A stretch of 64,000 nucleotides of DNA from NCBI GenBank assembly GCA_018340375.1, contig JAFFJZ010000006.1:20280001-20344000 (forward strand), written 5' to 3'. The notes beneath the pieces are model-generated. The model saw only the letters and a list, made by a program, of their open reading frames with translations, searched no databases and was not told the origin of the DNA. The position numbers and the translations under genes were made by a program. Origin of the DNA: Gonatopus flavifemur. Its lineage: Eukaryota > Arthropoda > Insecta > Hymenoptera > Dryinidae. The first letter of the stretch is position 1. Each line of letters opens with the position of its first letter. Positions 10,904-21,470 of the stretch are shown piece after piece.

Positions 10904-12853
10904 GTGCTGTCTGTACGCTATTTGGCTCCATTGTTATGAAATAATGAGTGGATTCGTGTAAACATAGACCGTATAATAAGTGTCATGTACCCTCACGTGG
11001 AGCGAAAAAGTTGTATTTTCATATGAAACTAGATGATTTCACGTTATCCCAAAGAAATTCTTTGATTCTTTTTCATACAAAAACGAGGTTAACTTGAGTT
11101 TTTTTTTTTGCATGAAATTCGAATATGTCTTCTCATCGGTTCTTATAAGAAGCCCTTAAAATTTCATACCATCTCGTTGGTTTTGATTTCTTTTTGTGAT
11201 TTCATGGAAATATACGAAGCACGTCTCTGAGACCGCAACTCAGACGACATCATCATTGTCTCGTTATTCCCTTAGATACGTATTCCGCATCGCGTGAATG
11301 GGAACGCGATAGTACTACACCCTATGTTCCAATTCTAGCTGAACAGACACTTCCTGTCTTCCTGTTACCACATTTTCGACTGTACCGAATTAATAAGTAC
11401 TGATTAATTACGTTTGTCGCATAACACTTGGACGGAATATTATTGATTTCTCAAACGTCTTTTGTAAACCGGATTTGTCTTCTATATTTCATAAATTCAG
11501 TAGAAGTTTGATGATTAAAGGGTTAATATCGACTTATGATACTGTAGAATTGGTTTTTCGCGGTATCGAAAGACTCGGATGTGCATTCTCCAGAGTTTTG
11601 TCGTATTTCAATGATAATGAGTCTTCTGGAAACTAGAAATGGATTCTTTACAGCCCCATTTAGGGTTACCAGAATGTCTTTTTGAAAGAGAACATGTCCT
11701 CCTTTGTTCTTTTTCTCCTAAATTCAGTGTGAGGAAAATAATAATTGATCAAATTAATTAATTTTTCCACTTTTATGCAAATACTCATAGATAAAAACAA
11801 ATGATATATATATTTAAACTCCAATCAAATACACGTTGGAAAAGTATGCGAAAGAATTGCGCACTTTAATACCATCAAAAATTAATAGCGTAGCATTGAG
11901 CTCTATGACTGTGAGTCCATTTTTAAAAGAATTCGCATTCCTGTACGTTCTTACTTTTGAATCTTCTTTACAATTAACTGGATTTAGAAAACCACGATGG
12001 AAGAAAAGTGTACTACAATATACTACTGGAGTGCGCACTCCCCAGATATTCAATAGAAATCTTTCTGTCATCAATTGCAAGTTCTGAAAAATAAGCGTTG
12101 ATGCAACTTCTATGATTTAATTTTTCGTCAAATCTAATTCTAATCACAACTCCAGAAGCAAAAAATAATTTCGAAAAATGAAAGCTATGTGTTTTTTTGT
12201 AATACAAGAAATATTATTATAAATTTTATATAATCTATCTTAGTAGCAAAGTGTTTGATACAAATTAAGGAAAAGTAGTTTTATTTTGACGAACTGTCCT
12301 GATATGTGATTTATATTATAAACGTTTAAGGTTACGATTCACCACAAGCCAAGTTACTAGATCCCCCCCCCCCCCCAGTTTTCTCAGTAATCAATGGATG
12401 GAATCAATTTTAATGAGCAGGTGCATCTTCTTACTTCAGCTACTCATTATTTTTCATTTTATGTGTTCGTTTCTGAGAAAACTGGAGGGAGAAATTTGGA
12501 ATCTAATAACTTTTGCAGGGAGTAATGAATCCCCTTAAAGAATGGAAAAACAGGGTTCAGACAAGTTTTGTTCAATCAATTTCCCCGAGTAAAATTCTAA
12601 TTTCCAGAAATCATGAATGTGTCCCTAAACATTTTTTCCTCAGTGTATAATTTCTAAGATTCCACGATTAAAAATTAAGAAAATATGTTGTAGAATGTGA
12701 AAAATAGAATTAACGAACAAATTTTAGTGATTTCCCTGAGATTTCCAGGTTTTTGGGAGTTTTTGATCATTTCCCGGAATTCCAGTTCTGTCTGAACCCT
12801 GAAAAATCAATTTAAAGTAATTTTTTTGCCCTTTCCACAGTGATGGTTTGATT
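10904..12853. other. No gene seen
   Basis: Mostly AT-rich single-copy-looking sequence. A patch at 11200-11400 is GC-richer and open in one plus frame for about 60 codons, but has no domain and no clear splice sites. A 14-base C run lies at 12363-12376. The frames at 11836-12087 (plus) and 11814-12080 (minus) overlap each other and are not supported. Confidence 0.4.
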
Positions 12854-13022
12854 CACTATAAAAAAAAATCCCTTGTAAATTACCCATATCTGATAAACAA
12901 CTAATTCATGTATGAATTGTAAAAAATCAGAATTTTCTGTGAAAGCACTACATTCAGTTTAGCAGGAATCAATTTTTATTGCAGAAGTCTTACACTCAAT
13001 GTAGAAGAAATAAAGAGTATTT

Positions 13023-13322
13023 TTCCACCTGTTTTCTGGAACCGCGAGTTTCAGGTTCAAATACAGGGGATACCATTTTCCGGTGAGCATAACACTGGTT
13101 TTGGAGGTGAAGTAGTATCAATTTTCGATCAAGATTATATAAAAATCTATAAGTTTTCTATAGAAAAGAATCGGTGGTTCTGTCGATTTTTGTATCTCTA
13201 AAACCATTGTTGCGCTCACCGGGAAATGGTAGTGTATTCCCTTGCAAATGATCGACATAGGGTATTTTTCAGAATACATTCCAACCTGAAACTCGCGGTG
13301 CTAGAAAAACAGGCGATTTTTC
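13023..13322. repeat. Inverted repeat inside the composite element
   Basis: TTTTCCACCTGTTTTCTGG and CCGCGAGTTTCAGGTT on the left match AACCTGAAACTCGCGG and AAACAGGCGATTTTTCC on the right. Inside, GGTGAGCATAACACTGGTTT pairs with AAACCATTGTTGCGCTCACC and ATACCATTTTCC pairs with GGAAATGGTAGT. The total fold-back is about 300 bp. Confidence 0.8.
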
Positions 13323-13340
13323 CGCTTTTACTCTTTCTTT

Positions 13341-13490
13341 TTGGAAAAGTCTCATGCTCGGTGTAGGAGTATTACACAAGTTTTTCAATTACTCACATCC
13401 AATGTAGGTAATCAAATTCGCTACACTGTTGCGTGAACAATTTACAAACTTGTGTAATATTCCTACACCGAGCGTGAGACTTTTCCAAAA
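13341..13490. repeat. Inverted repeat with CTTTTTGGAAAAGTC ends
   Basis: TTTTTGGAAAAGTCTCATGC, then TCGGTGTAGGAGTATTACAC, pair with GTGTAATATTCCTACACCGA, then GCGTGAGACTTTTCCAAAAA. The result is a 150-bp hairpin with a loop of about 45 bp. It sits directly after the previous inverted repeat and has the same style of nested fold-back. Confidence 0.85.
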
Positions 13491-13804
13491 AGAAATATAT
13501 TTCTTTTACGTTGAGTTCAAGACTTTTACAATAAAAATTGATTCCTTCTACCGACAGGGGTGCCCATCCCCCCTATAATACATGGTGCGGGAATCCCCCT
13601 TTAGTTACCAGGCAAAAAAAGTCCCTTCTCCACTGGAAAATTTTCATAGGCTTACATGAGTTTTGAATAATATCTATGCATTATGTTTCGACATTATATT
13701 TATTAATATCTAAATATATGATGTTGTAGAAGGGATGATATTTTTAATTTGATAGTAGTATTGATTGCCGATTCTTGAAGGAAATGGCAAAACTTTGTAT
13801 AATA

Positions 13805-15214
13805 CAGGGTTGGTCCGAAAAAACCCGACCCGGTTTTACCCACCGGGTTTTTTCAAGTAAAACCCAGTCAAAAACCCGATGAAAATAATTCCTGATTGAT
13901 GGCTTAAAGAACAATAAAATGAAATTCCCTCAGCAGCATTAAATTTTTTTATTGAATATATAATCTAAAAAGTGTGCTTATATACTTGATATGTCTATCT
14001 CACCATTCATTTTGATCAGTAGGAGTATTATGATACCTATACAATTGGACTAATTTGGTAGCTTTTTCTACACCTAATCTATTCCGTACATTGGACCATA
14101 CATGTCCGAAAGTTGAAAAAACTCTTTCTAGTCCCGCTGAACTCGGTGGAATACTCAACAGTTGGTAGCAAAATTCACAGAATCCGTTCGGGAGTTTATG
14201 TGTAGTATTAGTTCTGGCTCCCATCAGTTTCCACCATTTATTGGGAGTGTTTTCATATAATTTTTCAACTTCTGCTCGAAACATTGAAGTAGGATATAAA
14301 TTATCATCTTCGATCTTGAACGCGATCATTGCTCCTAAAAATTACTGGTTTTTTTTTCATTAGATGAGGGATATACTTGACATGAAAACACAAATTGTTG
14401 CAAAAAAGCAGTACTTTCCCATACTTAGAAGTTTGAAAATCGAAACTAGTGCGAATTCATCAAAAACAGCGCAGCTAACACAAATTATCAATTTGAAATC
14501 ATGAAAACTTCTCAAATACCTTTTGAATAGTCTCCTTTATGCGACTAACAATGAGTTCAGTATAAATTCAATGAATTCAAAATGACCACTCACTGAATGC
14601 TCGAAGAATTTATTATGGAGTCTCAATATGAGTTCTTTCTGAATATTATCTTGTTCATGAAAAGTTCAGTTTGAATTCATATTAAACTCATTGTAAGTCG
14701 CATAATTGGAGCTGTACACGGAAAATCTGGTGCTGTCTGGAATAGATTGCTTATGACGCAAATTTAGGAGAGAACCTTTCAATTGATAAAGTTGATACAA
14801 AGTGAAAACCTTAATATTGTCAACAATGATCTTTGGCTTCAGGGAAAGAAGTAAGATTCTCGATTATAAAAAATCATGTGCGACGCTGGTGATGGGAACA
14901 TTTTTTGCAGTTAAAATAACATTATGAAAGATCAATGATCTTTCTCAACAATTTTTCATCTGTTGTCAAGTACCTATATTATTCCCTATTTGGGAATAAG
15001 AACCAGTCATTTTTATTCCCGAATTTCTTCCAACGTAATGACTGGTTTGAACATACTGATCCTATACTTTTTCCATGATGTTTCAACTCATGAAACAGAT
15101 ATAATGCTCAAAAGACTGTAAACATCTTGAAAATATAAGAGATAATAAGAAAAAAGACGAAGATGTTCGAAAACTATAAATAACCCGAAAAAACCCGGGT
15201 TTTTCCCAACCCTG
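13805..15214. mobile_element. hAT-like transposon (internally deleted), 8-bp duplication GTATAATA
   Basis: The ends are CAGGGTTGGTCCGAAAAAAC and TTTTTCCCAACCCTG. The 8-bp GTATAATA is repeated exactly at 13797-13804 and 15215-15222, as expected for hAT. Subterminal AAACCCGGGTTT words cluster at both ends. The only coding remnant is the C-terminal dimerisation domain at 14000-14329 (minus). At 1410 bp it is too short for a full transposase, so it is a deletion derivative. It is inserted in the composite element 12854-16139. Confidence 0.9.
14000..14329 (-). pseudogene. hAT transposase C-terminal dimerisation domain (partial)
   Basis: This 109-codon frame starts at an ATG (14327-14329) and ends with a stop at 14000. 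It carries the hallmark block KWWKLMG, LPNGFCEF, then LLSIPPSSAGLERVFSTFG, then WSNVRNRLGVEKATKLVQLY, the Dimer_Tnp_hAT signature near the end of hAT transposases. The N-terminal BED finger and the catalytic core are missing. A TTTTTAG just upstream of the ATG could be a splice acceptor, so this may be the last exon of a once-spliced transposase. It lies within the hAT element with the 8-bp duplication and is not expected to be active. Confidence 0.9.
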
Positions 15215-15820
15215 GTATAATATTATCATCGCATATCTTATCCAATATATCTTTTTTACTGGCTTTAATCTTTAATCATTAAGTTCTTAAATTGTTTTAC
15301 CGTGCTCATGGACACCAAGTTATAAAGATTATCGGGGACATTTTTTCTATTGTAGGCAAAAGTTTATGGAATTTCTACAGGAATTTTTCCAAAATTTGAA
15401 GGAATTCAGCCTTTCTAACAAATTGTTTGGAGGGAAGGGCACAAACCACCTAAACTCGGGGTCCGTGAACGCGTTGCATAAGATATATTTGAGAATCATA
15501 TCAGATGTCTATTTTATCATGCTCATTCGCCAGATACTTTTTAGAAGTCTTTGTGCCATGTGGATAATTAGTTTCAATAAACAATTCAAACTACCGCAAC
15601 ATTCAATTTCATTTGAAATAAGTAAATTTTCATTCGAATCCCACATAGTATAGAACACATTTCCTTGGTATGATTACTTTTAATGAACAATTCTCAAATT
15701 CCCCGCTATAAAAAATCTCCCCCCAAAAAAGTTGCACCATTGCACCGTGACTTGGGCACCCCTGCTCCTACACTGAATGCTTTAGTGCTTTCACAGAAAA
15801 TTCTGATTTTCCAATTCATA

Positions 15821-16081
15821 CTCTCTAAATTCTTTGGAATGAATATTCACTCTTCAAAGAGTCAAAATACTGCAACTCTAGAACGGAGTGGGAGCTCAAC
15901 TCTTGAAGAGTGAAATTTCACTCTTTAAGAGTCAATATTCACTCTTTTTCCTAAGAATGAGTGTTTCACTTCAAACACCAGAGTTGATTTCCACTCTTAT
16001 AGAGTGAAGTTTTTCACTCTTTCGGAGTTGCAGTATTTTCACTCGGCAAGAGTGAATTTTCACTCCAAGGAATTTAGAGAG
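15821..16081. mobile_element. CTCTCTAAATTCC element, copy B, apparently without target duplication
   Basis: This 261-bp element starts CTCTCTAAATTCTTTGG and ends CCAAGGAATTTAGAGAG. Its interior is made of ACTCTT, AAGAGT and GAGTGAA words. It interrupts the right TIR of the composite element. Joining the flanks (CCAATTCATA and CATGTGGG) exactly restores the sequence found in the intact left TIR (CATGTATGAATTG inverted), so no base appears to have been duplicated. Relatives are at 4687-5987 and 61614-61828. Confidence 0.8.
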
Positions 16082-16139
16082 CATGTGGGTTAGTTGTTTA
16101 TCAGATATAGATAATTTACAAAGGACATTTTTTACAGTG

Positions 16140-17860
16140 TTCCTCTTCTTTTTTTTTTGGTACATGTTCTCTTTTCCTATACAATGCTACTGGCAACCCT
16201 AGCTCCATTTCAGTGACATTTCAAGGATTTTTCTTCCTTATTTGAGTGCAAATAAAGATATCATTTCATTACACATTTTTTTTATTTTAATTCAATTGTT
16301 TGAAAACAGTGTCGTACTGGCCCGCCTGGCTCCCCGTTTCAGTTTTCAGTTTTCTTTTTTCTTTGTAGGAATTATGATGAAATCTTGGTTTTTCCAAGAG
16401 TGTGCCTTGATACAAGCCAGACCGACACTGTTTGAAAGTAAACTGCTCATACAATGAGATTGTATTGATTTTCTAGAATGGAAAAATTTTGAAGATTTTC
16501 CCCCTGGACTGATAATTTCATTCGTATTTCGATTTCGCGCAGAGATGATTCCATGGTAGATAGAAGCATTCATTCTGGTGTCATTTCGTGTTAGTAATTT
16601 GTCGATATCTCGAGCCTACATTTTTTACTCTTGTTGTTGTTATTCTTCTTCTTCTTTCTCTCCTCCTCTCGAAACAAATATACTGGATTCCTCTTTGACA
16701 TTGGGTCTCATACGTTTAGGGTTTGTCCATACGACAATCGGACGTATTATTCGTCGTTGAATAGATGATTTTGTACCTCTCGTAACGATCGACATTGTTT
16801 ATCCTGAAAAATTCCACTTCCCTTCAAGACATCGACGTATGCTTTTCATCCAAATAACCTCTCTCTTCCCTGAGAATATTTTTGAAGTTCAAATGGTTCT
16901 CACAGAAGGAACATTCAAACTCACAAAATCTGATGAATCCTCATCAGTAGTCATTTACCACCCCTGGGAACTGAAAGCAGGGTTTGAAGAATATAAAATT
17001 TTACTGCAAGATTTCGAGTTTTCAACGACTGAGGATTTCCATATCAATAAATGTTCCTGTTCCTGAGAGTGATTCTCATCGAGATAAATCATTCCAATCC
17101 AGCCTCATGTAAGCATCTGATCAGAATTCCAAAAACCATATCGATTACTCTTCTCATCGATGCTCAAAATTCATGCAAAACACACCAAAAATCAAAACAA
17201 TGATATCATTATTATAATGGATTAAAAAATCGCAAAGCCAAAGCAGCAATTCTCTATGAACTCAACGTATTGATTTATTTTCCTCGAGTATCGTGTATAT
17301 AAGATACAATACATGCGACCAAATGACAATTGATTTTCGATAGTATTCACACAGAGTCAAATTGAAAACTCATCTGACGTGTAGTATCGACAGATCTACA
17401 AGAAGCCGCAAACTATAGGACGAGTATACGTAGGAATAAACTGTTTATTCATCCTTTGTAATTTACAAGAAGCGAGACAAAAGAAAGACAGAAGAAAAAA
17501 AAACACAGTGGGAGATGATCGCGTCCGAGTGAAAAGTATATTTTAACGATGGCATGCGCGTAAAAGTAGTCCGTGGTAGTTGATGTGTCCTAATTATGTA
17601 AGAAAACCAAGTGGGTAAATCAAAGGCTACTTCTTCCTGTTGGCATTTAACGACTGAAGTTGTAAGAAGGTACTGTACACGAAACATAAATCGAGCAACG
17701 AAAGAATAAAAGAGAGAGAGAGAGTTAAAAAGGTGGTATATATCGGAGAGAACGGGGTGAGGCGAGGTAGAAAAGGAGAACAGAAAGCAGTAGTGAGTGC
17801 GCAGGCAAACATTCCGTACGATGGCGACGCCTGTCGGTGCCGAATGAAATGACGGCTTAC
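16140..17860. other. Start of the inferred Polycomb intron; no further exon seen
   Basis: From about 16600 to 17860 repeats thin out and the sequence looks single-copy. Plus-strand frames such as 16839-17066 have no recognisable domain. A GA run lies at 17711-17724. I looked on the minus strand for a chromodomain continuation and did not find one. Confidence 0.45.
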
Positions 17861-17920
17861 CCGCTTTTCCCTCTTCTTGGTGATCCGCTCTGCGGCATAA
17901 ACCCTGTCACCCAGATCCAT
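17861..17920 (-). CDS. Pc: Polycomb (CBX-type) homolog, first coding exon
   Basis: The 20 codons MDLGDRVYAAERITKKREKR form the N-terminal start of a Polycomb-type chromodomain (compare the family pattern VYAAE/VFAVE-x-I-x-KR). In Polycomb proteins this strand joins GxxEYxVKWKGW, which reads trimethylated H3K27 in PRC1. The exon ends in CGG followed by GTAAGC at 17860, a good donor, and phase 0 fits a following GxxEY. The first in-frame ATG is at 17918-17920, with A at -3 and G at +4. The frame stays open upstream to a TTG at 17981-17983, but that is not a plausible start. Only this exon is in the window. A different chromodomain gene is possible but less likely. Confidence 0.75.
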
Positions 17921-18520
17921 AATTTCCTGAAATTTTTCCTTTTTATTTTTCGCTAGATGAAACACTCCTGTTAATTCATCCAATACGAATGCGGTATGGA
18001 GTACAATAACACAACCCGATGTAACACCATATGTACAATTTTTTTCTCAATAATAACAACAAAACGAAGAGATATATCCAACACTGCGAGGAACAACAAA
18101 CTACGATTATGATTACTATTACGTGCGATGATAACGAGACTTCATCAACATAACACACGTGTTATTCGATCACACTATTACATTTTTCAATTTGACGAAA
18201 CTATCACTTGGCCGCACAAACGACGACGTATGATATTTGTTTTGTTGATTTATATATAACCGCGTGTCGTTTGTTCTAGATTTTGCCAACCCAAACGACA
18301 GATTGAATGTTTTTCGAAAACGAACGGACACCGAGGATCAGAAAAGACGATTAGACGGTACAACCGTCTGCTGCTATTTCAACAACGTTGTTGAAAATAC
18401 AGCAGTAGAGTAGCAGTAGCGGTAACGACAACGAAGTCGATGTTTTTGAAAAAGGATAGTAGTCGCGGCAGCACTGCCGGCGAACACGAGCGATGTGTCG
18501 TTTCTGTACACTTACGTCTT

Positions 18521-18521
<1 letters not shown>

Positions 18522-18553
<32 letters not shown>
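18522..18553. repeat. CT dinucleotide repeat
   Basis: An almost pure CT tract of about 32 bp in the Polycomb upstream region. On the minus strand it reads as a GAGA tract. Confidence 0.9.
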
Positions 18554-18784
18554 GCCGTCAGTTTTTAAAGAGACAATTATAATACACGCGATAGGAATAA
18601 CGTGACACTCGTGTGCGTTTGTGCGTAAAAGGATGGATCCCGTCTGTTCTTGGGTTTTTCTCAATATATAATTCTTATTCCGTTTGTGACGAAATGACGG
18701 TAGTAGAGTAGTACTCTTCTTCTACTTCCACTTCGAGTGTTGTGTATATTGGTATAAGAGTATTAGTCGGCAACACGTTTTCCG

Positions 18785-18810
18785 CTACTGCTGCTGGTGC
18801 TGCTGCTGCT
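18785..18810. repeat. CTG trinucleotide repeat
   Basis: CTACTGCTGCTGGTGCTGC-type imperfect trinucleotide run close to the CRE palindrome. It is not in a supported coding frame. Confidence 0.8.
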
Positions 18811-19285
18811 CCCTTCGGGCAAGATCGGCGGCGCTTATGACGTCAGTAAATCCCCTCGCCTCGTAAACACCAAACATGGCCGTCGTACGAATGTACGCGT
18901 CGTTAACCGATGAAGAAAATTAACACGATCGCAAGGTCAACGGGATCCTGGAACGTTGTTCACAATGCACAAGTAAGTTTGTTCGAACAACGCGAGTTGA
19001 ACACGGACAAAACAATGTTCATGATTGTTACGATTATTTGGAGCGATCGTTTGGTACAGCGCGTCTAGTATATTCTGTGGATCGAGGCCAACTAGAGCCG
19101 AGGTCCGCCGAACTCCCCTTCGCAAGCCCAGTGTTATGGACTCGTCCGATATACCGTGAGAGAGGAAGAAAGACCAAGGAAAAAAACAGAGAGGGAAACA
19201 TCAGAGTTTACGCCGGGAGTAGGGGATTCGGTAGCGAAGAGAAAGGTAGGGAAGGAGGGATGACGACGGAGAAGCTCTCGAATAC

Positions 19286-19320
19286 ACGACAACGACGACG
19301 ACGATGACGGTGGTGGTGGT
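19286..19320. repeat. ACG/GGT trinucleotide repeat
   Basis: GACAACGACGACGACGATG followed by GGTGGTGGTGGT. The overlapping long frames on the minus strand (19134-19548) arise from this repeat and from purine-rich sequence around it. Confidence 0.85.
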
Positions 19321-20154
19321 ATGTAGTAGGGTACGTATGCGACTGACGAAAGGAAAAAGATGGAGAGCGATAGAGTGTGATTGAGTGAGCGGCGAGGGGA
19401 GGAGAGAGTGCGGTAGTTGTAGTAGTAGCAAGAGAATGAAAAGAGACAACCGCCGGAGCGCCGTCCTCGGAACAAGAAAGCCGCTTGCCACCCCAAGTCC
19501 CCTATTAGGTATGTGTGTCCGTGTATGTAGCCGATGCAACGTTGTCAAATTTACGGTTTGTCGATAGCAGCATCACGGCAGCACCAAATGTCATTGGCGC
19601 AGAAGCAGGAAAATCGCTGAGGACGATTCCACGTTTCGATAGACACGAGCATCAATGCCATCAATGTCAATCGAACATTTGATTTTTAATTCTTCGGCAC
19701 GTCGTACGGATCTCGATATCCTGAGATTGCATTGTGTCTAAATCGAGATCCGACAACACTGTATCTTTTTACGACGTACTATACACGTACGTGAACACCA
19801 ACACTCACGCACGCACACTCGTGCTCACAAATGTACAGTTGTCGTCGTTATTCACGCGTCTACGACAAGGTCACGCAAAAAACAATAGTCACTTTGAATA
19901 CATTTTGTCACAAAAAAGCGATAACGATTTTTTTCTCCGTAGACTTCTCCGTTGGATGGAAATCTTAGAAAAGCGTGTAACCTTAACGGATCCCAAAACG
20001 AGAGTGTCCTCTCCTGTAGACACCGTCGATGAAGAACACCACACATAGACTCAACGGTGGGGATCAAGGGGATCCAGGGGGAGGGGAAAGGGACGAGAGA
20101 GAGAGAGAGAGAGAGCGTTCTAGATGGGGCACTCACTCTTCACCGTCCTTCGCA

Positions 20155-20192
20155 GTCGTCGTCGTCGTCAGCGTCGTCGTTGTCGTTGTCGT
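20155..20192. repeat. GTC trinucleotide repeat
   Basis: GTCGTCGTCGTCGTCAGCG then TCGTCGTTGTCGTTGTCG, next to the GA tract at 20095-20115 in the promoter-like region. Confidence 0.9.
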
Positions 20193-20350
20193 AAATACAG
20201 TGAGATAAAAAAGCTACCTTCGGCTTATTCGATTGGCGGGATTCGCTAAGCGCCACCGACGTCGTAAACCCCCCTACCTAGAGCCGGCCAATCGCTCACT
20301 GGTACAGCCCACAACGGTTCCGTACGGTCCGGAGAGAAGGCGGGAACCCG

Positions 20351-21470
20351 TACAAATTCAACGGCTGGTTACATTCAGTTCGTCGCGCTCAGGATGCCCT
20401 GCCACCGTATAGTCTATTCTCTTTCCTTCGAATACCCTTTTACCAGCCTTAGGAGAGACTGATGATTCTCCCCCTCTCTTTGCGTATCTCACCGAGAAAG
20501 AGAAAGGTGGTATACCAGAGCGATCCCTTTCTTTCTCTTTTTCTTTCTTCCCTCGTACAGGAAACCCAAATAGCAGAGTGTTGCCGCTACCATACGAACC
20601 ACTCGTAGATCGGGAGTCTATCGTAGATTTGTGTATATATATATATATACCCCCACATGCATGAGCATTATTCCACACATATCCGTACATTATCCCAAGT
20701 CCTGAAGGGTAGGCGGGCGGGTGGAAGGAAGGAAGGAAGGACGGATAGACGGACGGACGGACAGGCGAGGGGAGAAAACAAGGAATCCTATCGCTATATG
20801 TGCGCAACGAGCTATGATGTGTACCGAGAAATATACTCTCTGCACCCAACGTGTGTACGTATACACATGCACACAGTTTTCCCTCTCTCCCCTTCCATGT
20901 TTGCAGCACCGTTGGTATTGAAATATCCTGACTCTCCGAAGAGTAGAGTAGGCAGCCGTGCGACGATGCCGCTTTTCTTCTCTATACAACTCTCGCGCTC
21001 TTTTTCGATGGAAAAGAGAGGGAGGGAAGATTTTTTTCCTCCTTCCGTGCTCTTCGTTCCCTCTCCTCGTTGCTTCATCGAAATTGTCTACTATACTACC
21101 TCTCCTTTGTTCCCTCTTTTTATACTCTTTTTGAAAAATTTCCTCGAGTATTTGCTTGCTCTCCCCCCCCCCCCTCCTCCTTCGCCCTTGTTTTTTTCAA
21201 AAACACGAATAACACGTTCCATCGATGATACTCGGAAATTAATGGAAATTTTCATTCACCCTCGATGACAATATTTCATGTGCGATGTGCGAGGGAGGGC
21301 GGTTTTGAAAAGAAGAGAAAAAAAAAAAATATGATACTCGTTGGGAATCGAGCGAGCGTATTGCGCAATTATGGACACACGTATTATCATGTACAGCAGT
21401 GGGAAGATGTAGATGGCGTGCCACGGATGTGCGTGCCCGGTTTAGTGTAACTTCCTCCACCTCTCCTCCC
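20351..21470. other. CpG-bearing low-complexity stretch, no supported gene
   Basis: Long open frames here (20358-20909 minus, 20657-21268 plus, 20690-20989 minus) overlap in several frames. They are made of low-complexity codons from GGAAGGAAGG/GGACGGAC repeats (20723-20764), TA runs (20636-20650), CT-rich tracts and a 12-base C run (21163-21174). They have no domain. The stretch may be outer promoter or 5' UTR of the Polycomb homolog. Confidence 0.5.

Larger units (their letters stand above)
12854..16139. mobile_element. 3.3-kb composite element with ~110-bp terminal inverted repeats, TT duplication
   Basis: The left end reads CACTATAAAAAAAATCCC, then TTACCCATATCTGATAAAC, then TCTGTGAAAGCACT. 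The right end gives the same order inverted, ending TTTTTTACAGTG at 16139. TT flanks both sides (12852-12853 and 16140-16141). Just inside the left end lie two nested hairpins. The right TIR is split by the insertion 15821-16081 and the centre by the hAT element 13805-15214. No transposase of its own is visible. Without the two insertions it would be about 1.6 kb. Confidence 0.75.
1..17860 (-). other. Inferred first intron of the Polycomb homolog, running off the left edge
   Basis: The Polycomb-type exon at 17861-17920 ends with a GTAAGC donor whose first base is 17860. The remaining chromodomain, with a VKWKGW-type core, should follow on the minus strand, but I found no such reading frame to the left. 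The intron is therefore inferred to span at least 17.8 kb. It is AT-rich and filled with hairpin and TIR elements, described separately. An undetected gene inside this interval cannot be excluded. Confidence 0.5.
17921..20350 (-). promoter_or_regulatory. Probable 5' UTR and promoter region of the Polycomb homolog
   Basis: Upstream of the exon on the minus strand the base composition shifts to CpG-rich, low-repeat sequence. Visible elements are a CRE palindrome TGACGTCA at 18838-18845, a GCCAT core (minus strand) at 18875-18880, a CT tract at 18522-18553, a GA tract at 20095-20115, an inverted CCAAT in GATTGGCGGG at 20231-20240 and a forward CCAAT at 20288-20292. GAGA tracts with GCCAT cores are the combination seen in Drosophila Polycomb response elements, but here that is only suggestive. 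The transcription start cannot be placed. A divergent plus-strand gene could share the region, but none was recognised. Confidence 0.45.

Noticed and set aside
11210..11400. Possible exon on the plus strand (about 60 open codons, GC-richer)
   Set aside because: No recognisable domain, no clear acceptor or donor, and no start.
17627..17983. The full 118-codon minus-strand frame as one protein
   Set aside because: The frame begins at a TTG and, after the GTAAGC donor, continues into intron sequence with no conserved residues. Only 17861-17920 is supported.
20358..21268. Long overlapping frames of 99-203 codons on both strands
   Set aside because: They overlap in several frames, are made of low-complexity GGAAGG, CT and TA repeats and have no domain. 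They look like by-products of CpG-rich promoter-type DNA.
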